Made by a program: the position numbers and the translations under genes
NCBI GenBank assembly: GCA_049116335.1
Contig: JAGDYZ010000017.1
Span: 29,212-93,211, forward strand
Reading direction: 5' to 3'
DNA length: 64,000 nucleotides
Source: CANMIH01 sp049116335
GTDB lineage: Bacteria; Pseudomonadota; Alphaproteobacteria; Rhodobacterales; Rhodobacteraceae
Notes under the pieces: model-generated
The model's input: the letters and a program-made list of their open reading frames with translations, nothing else
Databases searched by the model: none
What the model was told of the DNA's origin: nothing
Shown: positions 43,057 through 52,129 of the stretch, piece by piece
How the letters are laid out: each line of letters starts with the position of its first letter
Numbering within the stretch: position 1 is the stretch's first letter

Positions 43057-44622
43057 ATGACACATCCTGAAACCAAGGCTGGATCGGTCAACCGCCGTGG
43101 CGTTTTGCTGGGAGGGGCGGCAGTTGGTGCAGCGGCACTAACCGGCATGCCAAACAAGCTATATGCAGCAACACCGCAAAAAGGTGGCCTGCTTCGTGTC
43201 GCCGTTGCACAGGGCGGCAGCAGTGATACACTTGATCCAACAACGTTTTCCGGGTCGCAGCAGATTTTCCTCGGCTGGACTTTGCGTAATAACCTGACCG
43301 AGATTGGGTCAGACGGCGCGCTTAAGCCCGAGCTCGCCGAGAGCTGGTCTTCGGATGATGCGCAGACTTGGGTCTTCAATCTTCGCAAGGGCGTCGAGTT
43401 TCACAACGGCAAATCTCTGACTGCGGACGACGTGATTGCCTCACTGAATATGCACCGTGGTGAGGATTCAAAATCCGGCGCAAAATCTCTACTGGCCAGT
43501 GTCGAAAGCATTGTCTCCGAAGGTGCACATGCCGTCAAAGTCACACTGACCGGCAAAAACGCCGACTTCCCCTTCATTCTGTCAGATTATCACTTCAACA
43601 TCTGCCCGGTGAACCCGGATGGATCGGTAGACGTCTCGGGAACTGGCACCGGCGGATATATCCTTGAGGAGTTCAACCCCGGGGTTCGGACACGCGTCCG
43701 TCGTAATCCAAACTACTGGAAAGCCAACTCCGCACATTTCGATGAAGGCGAGGTCATTCTGATCAATGATCCGACTGCGGCAACCAATGCTTTGGTGACC
43801 GGCGCAGTTCACGCCATCGAAAGCTCGGAATACAAAACACTTGCTCTGTTGGGGCGTCGCCCAAACATTCAGGTTGAATCCGTACCCGGTGGCTTCCACG
43901 GGACCTTCGCGATGAACTCGGCTGCGGCCCCGTTCAACAACAACGACCTGCGACTGGCTATGAAATACGCCATCGATCGTCAGGCAATTGTTGATACGGT
44001 TCTGAAAGGGCACGGTGTCGTCGCCAACGACCACCCCGTTTCGCCCTCAATGCCTTATCACGACGCAAGCATCGAACAGCGCGCCTATGATCCTGACAAG
44101 GCCAAATTCCACCTGAAAAAGGCAGGCCACGACAGCCTGACCATGCAGCTGAGCGTATCTGATGGTCTGTATGCCGGCGCCACAGGTGCCGTCACACTCT
44201 ATCGCGAACATGCCGGCCCATCGGGTCTAGATATTCAGGTCGTACGCGAACCGGGTGACGGATATTGGTCCGATGTCTGGATGAAGAAACCCCTCTTCTC
44301 AGGGTCCTGGGGGCCACGTCCGGTGCCCGATATGATCCTGACAACAGCCTATGCATCTTCGGCGGATTGGAACGAAGGCGCCTTCAGCAATGCGCGCTTC
44401 GACGAACTTCTGCTGGCCGCGCGTGGTGAGCTGGACGAAGCGAAGCGTGGCGAAATGTATGGCGAGATGCAGCGCATCCTGTCGGATGAAGGCGGCTCGA
44501 TCATTCCGTTCTTCCGCAGCTACGTCTACGGCCGCAACACCTCGATTGCCCATTCGGGTCAATTGGGGAGCGACTGGCCACTGGATGGGCACCGCGCCAT
44601 GGAACGCTGGTGGACGGCGTAA
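43057..44622 (+). CDS. Tat-exported binding protein of a second peptide-type ABC importer
   Basis: 521 residues, SBP_bac_5 family. Twin-arginine signal (NRRGVLLGG) and an alanine-rich hydrophobic stretch ending in AAT. Segments ELAESWSSDDAQTW and FHNGKSLTADDVI are typical. Paralogous to the binding protein at 7.1-8.6 kb, with the same C-terminal DGYWSDVWMKKP pattern. It begins a rightward operon leading through permeases and ATPase to an MttB-like enzyme and two DMGDH-like enzymes, so it probably binds a methylated amine or betaine-type compound rather than a peptide. Confidence 0.9.
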   Translation: MTHPETKAGSVNRRGVLLGGAAVGAAALTGMPNKLYAATPQKGGLLRVAVAQGGSSDTLDPTTFSGSQQIFLGWTLRNNLTEIGSDGALKPELAESWSSDDAQTWVFNLRKGVEFHNGKSLTADDVIASLNMHRGEDSKSGAKSLLASVESIVSEGAHAVKVTLTGKNADFPFILSDYHFNICPVNPDGSVDVSGTGTGGYILEEFNPGVRTRVRRNPNYWKANSAHFDEGEVILINDPTAATNALVTGAVHAIESSEYKTLALLGRRPNIQVESVPGGFHGTFAMNSAAAPFNNNDLRLAMKYAIDRQAIVDTVLKGHGVVANDHPVSPSMPYHDASIEQRAYDPDKAKFHLKKAGHDSLTMQLSVSDGLYAGATGAVTLYREHAGPSGLDIQVVREPGDGYWSDVWMKKPLFSGSWGPRPVPDMILTTAYASSADWNEGAFSNARFDELLLAARGELDEAKRGEMYGEMQRILSDEGGSIIPFFRSYVYGRNTSIAHSGQLGSDWPLDGHRAMERWWTA

Positions 44623-44644
44623 ACGTCTCATAGATCTGAGACAT

Positions 44645-44678
44645 GGCCTTGCCTGCTTTGCCGCAGGCGAGGCCTTTT
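44645..44678 (+). terminator. hairpin with short T-run after the binding-protein gene
   Basis: GGCCTTGCCTGC pairs with GCAGGCGAGGCC (one wobble) around a six-base loop, followed by TTTTC. A smaller GTCTCA/TGAGAC hairpin precedes it (44626-44643). It probably allows partial read-through into the permease genes. Confidence 0.65.
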
Positions 44679-44712
44679 CAATAACATAGCTTACCGAAAA
44701 CGGAGGACAGGG

Positions 44713-45669
44713 ATGCATGCTGTTCTGAAAATGGTGGTTCAACGGGTGGCGCTTGGCGTGTTGACACTGCTTGTGGTGTCAGCGCTTGTCTTTATCTCGG
44801 TTGAATTCCTGCCCGGCGACGTTGCCGAACAAATTCTTGGCCAATCCGCCACGCCAGAGACCCTGGCTGCCTTGCGGGATCAACTTGGGCTGAACACACC
44901 TCCGGTTGAGCGCTATTTCGACTGGTTGGGTGGCATTCTACAGGGGGATTTCGGCCAGTCCGTAATCAGCCAACGACCGATTACCGAACTTCTGGCTCAG
45001 CGGCTTGGCAACACGCTGTCTCTGGCTCTTCTTGCCACGCTAATCTCGGTGCCTCTGGCCGTTGGTCTGGGGATTCTGGCTGCGCTGAAGCGCAACACTT
45101 GGGTCGACCGGACAATCAATATCGGCACACTGACTGCAATCTCATTTCCTGAGTATTTTGTAGCCTATGGCCTGATTTTGGTTTTCTCGGTCAAGCTCGG
45201 TTGGTTCCCATCAATTTCCATCGTTTCAGGGACCGTCACTTTCGCTGAACGTATTCACCTGACGTTGTTACCCGCATTGACGCTGACAATGATTGTCACA
45301 GCGCATATGATGCGCATGACGCGTGCCTCGATCATCAATCTGCTCGCGCTGCCCTATGTCGAGATGGCGCGTCTCAAAGGCGCCTCTCAGCGGCGCGTCG
45401 TTGTTGTACACGCCCTGCCTAATGCCATCGCGCCCATCGTAAACGTCATCGCGTTGAACATCGCCTACATGATCGCCGGTGTGGTGATTGTAGAAGTGGT
45501 GTTTGTGTACCCGGGTCTCGGCCAACTGCTTGTGGATAGCGTGGCTAAGCGGGATGTGACCGTTGTACAGGCCGCCTGCCTGATCTTCGCGTCGGCTTTT
45601 ATCATCTTCAATCTGGTGGCTGACGTGATTTCGATCGTGTCGAACCCCCGCTTGCTGCACAGGAAATAA
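44713..45669 (+). CDS. ABC transporter permease, DppB type (second cassette)
   Basis: 318 residues. The N-terminal helix and LPGDVAEQILGQSATPETLAAL segment match the DppB-type protein of the first cassette closely. Six hydrophobic segments and the EAA loop (YVEMARLKGASQRRV) are visible. GGAGG lies before the ATG. Forms the channel with the next gene product, whose start is two bases after this stop. Confidence 0.92.
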   Translation: MHAVLKMVVQRVALGVLTLLVVSALVFISVEFLPGDVAEQILGQSATPETLAALRDQLGLNTPPVERYFDWLGGILQGDFGQSVISQRPITELLAQRLGNTLSLALLATLISVPLAVGLGILAALKRNTWVDRTINIGTLTAISFPEYFVAYGLILVFSVKLGWFPSISIVSGTVTFAERIHLTLLPALTLTMIVTAHMMRMTRASIINLLALPYVEMARLKGASQRRVVVVHALPNAIAPIVNVIALNIAYMIAGVVIVEVVFVYPGLGQLLVDSVAKRDVTVVQAACLIFASAFIIFNLVADVISIVSNPRLLHRK

Positions 45670-45671
45670 CA

Positions 45672-46490
45672 ATGACCCGCCATCTTCGTAAAATGCCTTT
45701 GACGGCATTGTTTGGGTTTGCGGTGATTTTCACCTATGCCTGCGTCGCCATCTTTGCACCGTTGATTGCGCCCTACCCTGAAACTGCAATTGTCGGACCG
45801 GAATACATGCCATGGTCCGATGAATTTCTGCTGGGAACAGATTCACTTGGACGGGATATGCTGTCACGGTTGATCTATGCTGCTCGAAACACTCTTGGAA
45901 TTGCCATCGCAACAACCTTGATTGCGTTTATCTTGGGATGTTCAGCGGCGCTCTTCGCCGCGACGATGCAGGGCTGGGTGGACCAAATTATCTCGCGCAT
46001 TGTTGACGTGATGATGTCGATCCCGACCCTGATCACGTCGCTGCTTCTCCTGACCATTTTCGGCACCAGTGTGTTGAATTTGATCCTAATCATCGCGCTT
46101 TTGTACTCAACCGTTGTCTTTCGGATTGCACGAGCCGTAGCGATGGGCATCGTCGTTATGGACTATGTTGAAGCTGCGCGCATTCGCGGTGAAGGCATGC
46201 TTTGGATTATGTTCCGCGAAGTGTTGCCAAATGCGGCAACGCCTCTGGTTGCCGAGTTCGGATTACGGTTCACATTTGTTTTCCTAACAGTCTCGGCTCT
46301 TTCCTTTCTCGGTTTGGGTGTGCAGCCGCCTCTGGCCGACTGGGGCGCTATGGTTCGCGAAAACGCGTCACTCATCACCTTTGGAGATCTCACGCCCCTC
46401 TTGCCGGCCGGTGCTATCGCACTGTTAACGCTGGCGGTGAACTTCATCGTGGATTGGATGCTCCATGTCGCCAGCGGTTTGAAGGATTAA
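45672..46490 (+). CDS. ABC transporter permease, DppC type (second cassette)
   Basis: 272 residues with LLGTDSLGRDMLSRL after the first helix and the EAA loop (YVEAARIRGEGMLWIMFREVLPN), both typical of DppC/OppC. The start is two bases after the DppB-type stop, so the two are translationally coupled. The fused ATPase gene begins four bases later. Paralogous to the protein encoded at 5313-6125. Confidence 0.92.
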   Translation: MTRHLRKMPLTALFGFAVIFTYACVAIFAPLIAPYPETAIVGPEYMPWSDEFLLGTDSLGRDMLSRLIYAARNTLGIAIATTLIAFILGCSAALFAATMQGWVDQIISRIVDVMMSIPTLITSLLLLTIFGTSVLNLILIIALLYSTVVFRIARAVAMGIVVMDYVEAARIRGEGMLWIMFREVLPNAATPLVAEFGLRFTFVFLTVSALSFLGLGVQPPLADWGAMVRENASLITFGDLTPLLPAGAIALLTLAVNFIVDWMLHVASGLKD

Positions 46491-46494
46491 ATCA

Positions 46495-48120
46495 ATGACA
46501 CAAACTCCTTTGCTGACAATCACTGACCTGGTTATCCAAGCGCAAAGCGATGATGGCCCCAAGACACTGATCGACGGACTAAGCCTCTCACTGAATAAGG
46601 GTGAAGTGCTCGGACTAATTGGCGAATCCGGTGCAGGTAAGTCGACACTTGGCCTGGGCGCCATGGGGTTCACGCGCGATGGATGCGGGTTCGCGAGCGG
46701 CTCGGTCATCTTTGACGGGATCGAACTGACCCAAGCCTCGCCAAAGGTTCGGCGCGGACTTCGTTCAACCCGAATTGCCTATGTTGCGCAATCTGCAGCG
46801 GCCAGTTTCAACCCTGCCTATTCGCTTATCCGACAGTACTCGGAGTTTCCAGTGCTGGCTGAGGGGCGTGAGAGGTCAGCGGTCGAGGCCGATGCAGTTG
46901 AGGCCTACCGGCGGATGCATCTGCCCAATCCCGAAGACATCGGGTTCCGGTACCCCCATCAAGTTTCGGGTGGTCAGCTTCAGCGCGCCATGACAGCAAT
47001 GGCGATGGCCTGCAAACCTGACCTAATCATCTTTGACGAGCCAACAACCGCGCTCGATGTGACCACGCAAATCGAAGTTCTCGAAGCCATTCGAGAGGCT
47101 GTTCGCGAGTTCAATACGGCGGCCATCTATATCACCCATGACCTCGCAGTCGTCTCACAGATGGCCGATCGCATTATGGTTTTACGCCATGGCAATCTGG
47201 TTGAAGAGGCGCCGACCGCCAAGATGATGAGTGACCCACAGGAGGAATACACAAAATCTCTTTGGGCTGTGCGCTCGTTCAAAGCCCCGGCAAAGCCCCT
47301 GCCCGATGCTGCATCTACGCCACTTGTCTCTTTGAAAAATGTCACCGCACGATATGGACCAGCCGGGCCGGACGTCCTTCAGAACGTCAGTTTTGACCTC
47401 CACAAAGGTCGGACGATGGCAATCGTAGGGGAAAGTGGATCAGGGAAAACCACTTCGGCTCGCTGCGCTATGGGTCTCTTGCCACGCAGCGCCGGTGATG
47501 TGCTATTGGATGGGGTCTCGTTGCCCCCGGACTATCACAAACGAAACAAAACACAGCTGCAACAGCTACAAATCATCTATCAGATGGCTGACACGGCGCT
47601 GAACCCGAAACAGAAGATCAGTGACATCATCGGTCGTCCGGTCACCTTCTATACCGGTCTGCGTGGCAGGGCCCGGACCGAACGGGTGCGTGACCTTCTC
47701 TCCGCGATCGACCTTGATCCGAATGTTTATTTTGATCGCTATCCCGGTGAGCTTTCAGGCGGCCAGAAGCAAAGGATCGGCATCGCCCGCGCGCTTGCGG
47801 CTGAACCTAGGGTCGTGATTTGTGACGAAGTCACCAGCGCCTTGGATCAGCTTGTTGCAGAGGGCATTTTGCGCTTGCTTGTCAAACTGCAGCAGGATTT
47901 TGACCTGAGCTACCTGTTCATCACACACGATATCGCAACGGTTGAATATATCGCGGACGATGTTGTTGTGATGCAAAAAGGCAAAGTTGTTGAAGCTGGT
48001 CCAAAAGATCAGATCATGGCGCCACCTCATGCGCCTTATACAGAGCTATTGCTGTCGTCTGTGCCCGAGATGGACCCCGGGTGGCTGGATCGAGTGGTTC
48101 AGAAACGAGCCCTTGGATGA
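46495..48120 (+). CDS. fused peptide-type ABC ATPase (second cassette)
   Basis: 541 residues with two ABC modules: Walker A GESGAGKST with VSGGQLQR, and GESGSGKTT with LSGGQKQR. Layout and length equal those of the ATPase of the first cassette. It drives the permeases just upstream. The next gene, an MttB homologue, begins 90 bases later on the same strand, so transport and metabolism may share a transcript. Confidence 0.93.
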   Translation: MTQTPLLTITDLVIQAQSDDGPKTLIDGLSLSLNKGEVLGLIGESGAGKSTLGLGAMGFTRDGCGFASGSVIFDGIELTQASPKVRRGLRSTRIAYVAQSAAASFNPAYSLIRQYSEFPVLAEGRERSAVEADAVEAYRRMHLPNPEDIGFRYPHQVSGGQLQRAMTAMAMACKPDLIIFDEPTTALDVTTQIEVLEAIREAVREFNTAAIYITHDLAVVSQMADRIMVLRHGNLVEEAPTAKMMSDPQEEYTKSLWAVRSFKAPAKPLPDAASTPLVSLKNVTARYGPAGPDVLQNVSFDLHKGRTMAIVGESGSGKTTSARCAMGLLPRSAGDVLLDGVSLPPDYHKRNKTQLQQLQIIYQMADTALNPKQKISDIIGRPVTFYTGLRGRARTERVRDLLSAIDLDPNVYFDRYPGELSGGQKQRIGIARALAAEPRVVICDEVTSALDQLVAEGILRLLVKLQQDFDLSYLFITHDIATVEYIADDVVVMQKGKVVEAGPKDQIMAPPHAPYTELLLSSVPEMDPGWLDRVVQKRALG

Positions 48121-48210
48121 ATTCGTTTCACCAAAAAGCGCTCTTAATGAAATTGCTCTAATCAAAGCGGATTTCTAGTCTACCCTCAAACAGAACTTAC
48201 GAGGGCGCTA

Positions 48211-49707
48211 ATGCGGCGAACCAGACAGAAACGCACGGGGGGAACTCCGTCCACCATTGCAACGCCTCCCCCACAAGGGGGGCGTTTTATGCCTCTAACA
48301 CAGGATAAGGCTGACCATATCATCGCGTCCGCCTTTGAGATCCTTGAGCGGATCGGTGTTTCCGGTGCGCCGGCTGATATCCGAGAGATGGCGCTGGCCC
48401 AAGGTGCGGTTGAGCGCTCTGACGGGCGCATCACCTTCCCCAAAGCGTTGGCTGAAGACTTCATTGAAAAGTCCTGTAAGCGAGTTGAACTACCTGGTTT
48501 CAAACGCGAGCGTGGGATTGTTGTTGGCGGCGGTAAAGTGCACATCGGAACCGGCGGCGCAGCGGTTCAAGTACTGGATGGAGACACTCAGACGTTCCGC
48601 GATTCCACATTGGACGATCTCTACAGCCTTATGCGTATCGTTGATGCCAGTGATAGCATCCACTATTCGCTTCGCCCGGTCGTCGCACGCGATATCGAAG
48701 ACCCGCTGACGCTTGACATCAACACCGCATTTGCTGCGATGAAAGCCACGTCAAAGCCCATTGGTACGAGCTTTTTTGAACCCGCAAATGTCGAACCCGT
48801 TGTCGAAATGTTCGACGAAGCATTGGGTGGCGAAGGGAAGTTCAAAGAACAACCGTTTTGCTTTGCATCGATCTGCCATGTTGTGCCCCCACTGACGCTT
48901 GCCGAAGAAGCCTGTGGCGTGATGCGCGAATGTGTGCGCCTTGGGATGCCGCTTCAGATTTGTTCCGCAGCTCAGGCCGGCGCGACAAGCCCAGCAGCAC
49001 TTGCTGGAGCATTGGCGCAAGGGTTGGCTGAATCTCTCGTGGGCCTCATCCTTGTCAACATGATGCAACCGGGCTTCCCCTGCATTTTGGCCTTCCTGCC
49101 TTTCATCTCCGATCTGCGTACTGGTGCCATGACCGGTGGTTCAGGAGAAGCCGCAGTGGCCAACGGTGCCGCCGCTCAACTTCTTTTGCAGATGGGATTG
49201 CCATCGACCGTTTCCGCAGGGATGACAGACGCAAAAACCGCTGATGCGCAATCTGGCTATGAGAAGGGCTACACCATCGCCCTGGCCGCTCAGGGTGGCG
49301 CGGATATGATCAACCTTTCGGTTGGCATGCTCGGCTCCATCATGGCAGCCAGCAAAGAAGCGCTCGTGATCGACAACGACATGTGTGGCGCAATTCTGCG
49401 ATCAGTACGCGGTGTTGAAATGTTCGAGGGGGCCGTGGATCTCGATTTGATTGAGGAGGTAGTCACAGGCGAAGGCCACTATTTGGGCACCGCTCAAACG
49501 CTTGATCTAATGACAAAAGAATACGTCTACCCTGCGCTGGGTGACCGTCAAAGTGTCAATGACTGGCTTGAAAGTGGCGCACGCACGATCTGGGACAAGG
49601 CCAAATCCCGCGTAGCCGAGATCGAAGCCATGCCCGCACCCGACCACCTGCCCAAAGAAATCGAAGCCGCATTGCGCGCTCGACTGCCTATCTATCTGAA
49701 AGACTGA
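48211..49707 (+). CDS. MttB-family methyltransferase without pyrrolysine
   Basis: 498 residues, the full length of trimethylamine methyltransferase (MttB) proteins, with no in-frame amber codon, so it belongs to the non-pyrrolysine branch. Characterised members of that branch demethylate glycine betaine, proline betaine, carnitine or butyrobetaine and pass the methyl to a corrinoid protein. No corrinoid protein, RamA-like activator or corrinoid:folate methyltransferase is encoded nearby. GAGGGC precedes the ATG. The two DMGDH-like genes follow after one base, which suggests stepwise removal of N-methyl groups. Confidence 0.9.
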   Translation: MRRTRQKRTGGTPSTIATPPPQGGRFMPLTQDKADHIIASAFEILERIGVSGAPADIREMALAQGAVERSDGRITFPKALAEDFIEKSCKRVELPGFKRERGIVVGGGKVHIGTGGAAVQVLDGDTQTFRDSTLDDLYSLMRIVDASDSIHYSLRPVVARDIEDPLTLDINTAFAAMKATSKPIGTSFFEPANVEPVVEMFDEALGGEGKFKEQPFCFASICHVVPPLTLAEEACGVMRECVRLGMPLQICSAAQAGATSPAALAGALAQGLAESLVGLILVNMMQPGFPCILAFLPFISDLRTGAMTGGSGEAAVANGAAAQLLLQMGLPSTVSAGMTDAKTADAQSGYEKGYTIALAAQGGADMINLSVGMLGSIMAASKEALVIDNDMCGAILRSVRGVEMFEGAVDLDLIEEVVTGEGHYLGTAQTLDLMTKEYVYPALGDRQSVNDWLESGARTIWDKAKSRVAEIEAMPAPDHLPKEIEAALRARLPIYLKD

Positions 49708-49708
49708 C

Positions 49709-52126
49709 ATGAAAACCCAAGCCAAAGTTGTCATCATCGGCGGTGGAGCCGTCGGGGTTTCCACGCTGTATCATCTGGCCAAAGCAGGTGTGACCGACAC
49801 ACTGCTGATCGAAAAAAACGAACTCACCAGCGGTTCAACCTGGCACGCCGCCGGGAACATTCCAACCTATGCCAACAGTTGGGGGGGGATGCGCGCCGGG
49901 AACTACGCCTGGCGCCTGTACAAGGATCTCGAAAAAGAGGTCGATTACCCCATCACCTATCGCCACACTGGGGCGTTCTGGCCCGCTCACACCCCTGAGC
50001 GAATGGACTTCTTCAAACATCTTGTGGGGATTTCCAAGGGGCTTGGCTATGACATGGCGATGCTCAGCCCCTCTGAGATGGATGAGATGCACCCCTACTT
50101 CAGCTCTGGCGACAGCATCCGGGGCGGGATTTTCGACCCCTATGAAGGCGATGTAGATCCCAGCCAGTTGACACAGGCGCTTGCAAAAGGCGCGCGGGAT
50201 CTTGGCGCTGAGATTGCACGGTTTACCAAAGTCAACGATATCACACGACGCCCGTCGGGCGAATGGGAAGTGGCCACGGACAAAGGCAATGTACTTTGCG
50301 ACATAGTCATCAACGCTGGTGGCTATTTCGGACGCCAAGTTGGCGAGATGGTTGGGCAAAAGCTCCCTGTCGTCACGTTGGAACATCAGTATCTTGTGAC
50401 CGAGAGCCTGCCTGAGCTTGAAGCCAACCCTGACAACTTCCCGCTCGTGCGTGACCCAGACATCATGTATTATCTGCGACGCGAACGGAACGGTCTCTTG
50501 CTTGGCTCGTACGGGCATGAAGGGCGTCCAGCCTGGCTTGACGGCATGCCTGATTGCTTCGCCAATCAGCTTTACCCCGACAGTGTTGACGACATCGCCG
50601 AAATCCTCGAAGCCGCGCTAGAGCATGTGCCATTGCTTGGAGAGGCAGGTGTCAGTCGCTTCGTAAATGGCCCCATCCCCTATAGCCCCGACGGTGCACC
50701 CTTGTGTGGGCCCGCTTTTGGGCTGCCCAACTTCTATCACGCCTGCAGCTTTCCGGTGGGCATCACACATTCGGCCGCAGCGGCAAAAACACTGACGGAA
50801 TGGATCACAGAGGGCGAGACCGAGTGGGATATGTCGATGTGGGATCCACGTCGCTTTGGCGAGGAATGGGCCACGTTTGACTACACCGCCAGACGTGCGA
50901 GTGAGCTTTACGAAAACCAGTACTCTATCCCCTATCCACATCGCCTTTGGAAATCCGAGCGGCCCGTCCAGACAACTCCGCTTTATGACACACTGAAGTC
51001 AAAAGGCGCGGTATTCGGTCAGGTTGCAGGATGGGAGCGAGCCTTCTGGTTCGAGACCGACACAATCAAGGATGATGGCGCGCTGAGCTTTCATCACGAG
51101 GTCTGGCATGATGCTGTCAAAGCAGAATGTGAAGCCGTGCGCGACAACGTAGGCGTCATGGATCACGGAGGGTTCACACGCTATGAAGTTGAAGGCCCAG
51201 CGGCCACAGATTTCCTCAACACGGTGTTCTGCGGCGCCATGCCATCGGTTGGTCGGGTCAAACTCAGCTACATGCTGACGCCCAAGGGGAAAGTGTGGTC
51301 TGAGGCAACAATCGCGCGACTGGCAGACGACAAATATCTGCTGTGTGGCCCGACACTTGCCGATCAGCGCGACTTTGATTGGATGTCAAAATACCTGCCG
51401 GAAAATGGCGTTTCGCTGAAACGCGGTTCGGACTTCGATGCGGCTTTGATGGTCATGGGTCCCAAATCGCGTGAAACCCTGCAACCATTGACCACCGACG
51501 ATCTTTCGAAAGAAAGCGCGCCTTGGATGTCCGTGCGTGAAATCACCATCGCCGGCGCGCCAGTGATCGCCCTGCGTGTTTCGTACGTTGGTGAATTGGG
51601 ATGGGAGCTGCACATGCGCAACTCCGATCTGCAAACGGTCTATAGTGCGATTATGGAGCAAGGCGCCGACAAGGGGTTGGTTGAATTTGGCTCCTACGCC
51701 CTGAATGCGATGCGGCTGGAAAAGGGCTATCACGGCTGGGGTGCAGATTTCGGCATCGAGTACACAGCCTTTGATGCCGGATTGGACCGATTTGTCAGCA
51801 AAAAGAAAGATACCTTTGTCGGACGCGACGCTTTCCTTGCGCAGGCGGACACAAAACCTGAGTACCATTTCACAGCTTTTGAGCTTGAAGGACACGGGGC
51901 TGACGCGCTTTCCTCTGACCCGATTTGCCGCGATGGCAAGCCTGTAGGCTATGTCAGTTCGGGTGGCACAGGGTTTCGTATCGGCAAACGTATCGCGCTA
52001 GGTTACCTGACAGTCGATGCCAAGCCCGGTGATGTCTTTGACATTGAAATTCTGGGAGAGCCGATCAAAGCGACGGTTGCACCAGTGCCGTTTTACGATC
52101 CTGAGAACGACAAGCTGCGGGGTTAA
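49709..52126 (+). CDS. dimethylglycine-dehydrogenase-like FAD/folate enzyme, copy 1
   Basis: 805 residues. FAD-binding GGGAVG at 11-16 opens a DAO domain; His46 in SGSTWHAAG is at the place of the covalent flavin histidine in DMGDH and sarcosine dehydrogenase. An FAO_M linker (about 380-430) leads to GCV_T aminomethyltransferase domains (about 430-800), which bind tetrahydrofolate. The protein should oxidise an N-methyl group of a secondary or tertiary amine and pass the carbon to folate. Together with copy 2, it fits successive demethylations after the MttB step. Confidence 0.9.
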   Translation: MKTQAKVVIIGGGAVGVSTLYHLAKAGVTDTLLIEKNELTSGSTWHAAGNIPTYANSWGGMRAGNYAWRLYKDLEKEVDYPITYRHTGAFWPAHTPERMDFFKHLVGISKGLGYDMAMLSPSEMDEMHPYFSSGDSIRGGIFDPYEGDVDPSQLTQALAKGARDLGAEIARFTKVNDITRRPSGEWEVATDKGNVLCDIVINAGGYFGRQVGEMVGQKLPVVTLEHQYLVTESLPELEANPDNFPLVRDPDIMYYLRRERNGLLLGSYGHEGRPAWLDGMPDCFANQLYPDSVDDIAEILEAALEHVPLLGEAGVSRFVNGPIPYSPDGAPLCGPAFGLPNFYHACSFPVGITHSAAAAKTLTEWITEGETEWDMSMWDPRRFGEEWATFDYTARRASELYENQYSIPYPHRLWKSERPVQTTPLYDTLKSKGAVFGQVAGWERAFWFETDTIKDDGALSFHHEVWHDAVKAECEAVRDNVGVMDHGGFTRYEVEGPAATDFLNTVFCGAMPSVGRVKLSYMLTPKGKVWSEATIARLADDKYLLCGPTLADQRDFDWMSKYLPENGVSLKRGSDFDAALMVMGPKSRETLQPLTTDDLSKESAPWMSVREITIAGAPVIALRVSYVGELGWELHMRNSDLQTVYSAIMEQGADKGLVEFGSYALNAMRLEKGYHGWGADFGIEYTAFDAGLDRFVSKKKDTFVGRDAFLAQADTKPEYHFTAFELEGHGADALSSDPICRDGKPVGYVSSGGTGFRIGKRIALGYLTVDAKPGDVFDIEILGEPIKATVAPVPFYDPENDKLRG

Positions 52127-52129
52127 ACA

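Noticed and set aside
48211..49707. Possible pyrrolysine-containing MttB
   Set aside because: The frame is full length without any in-frame amber codon, so pyrrolysine is not used.
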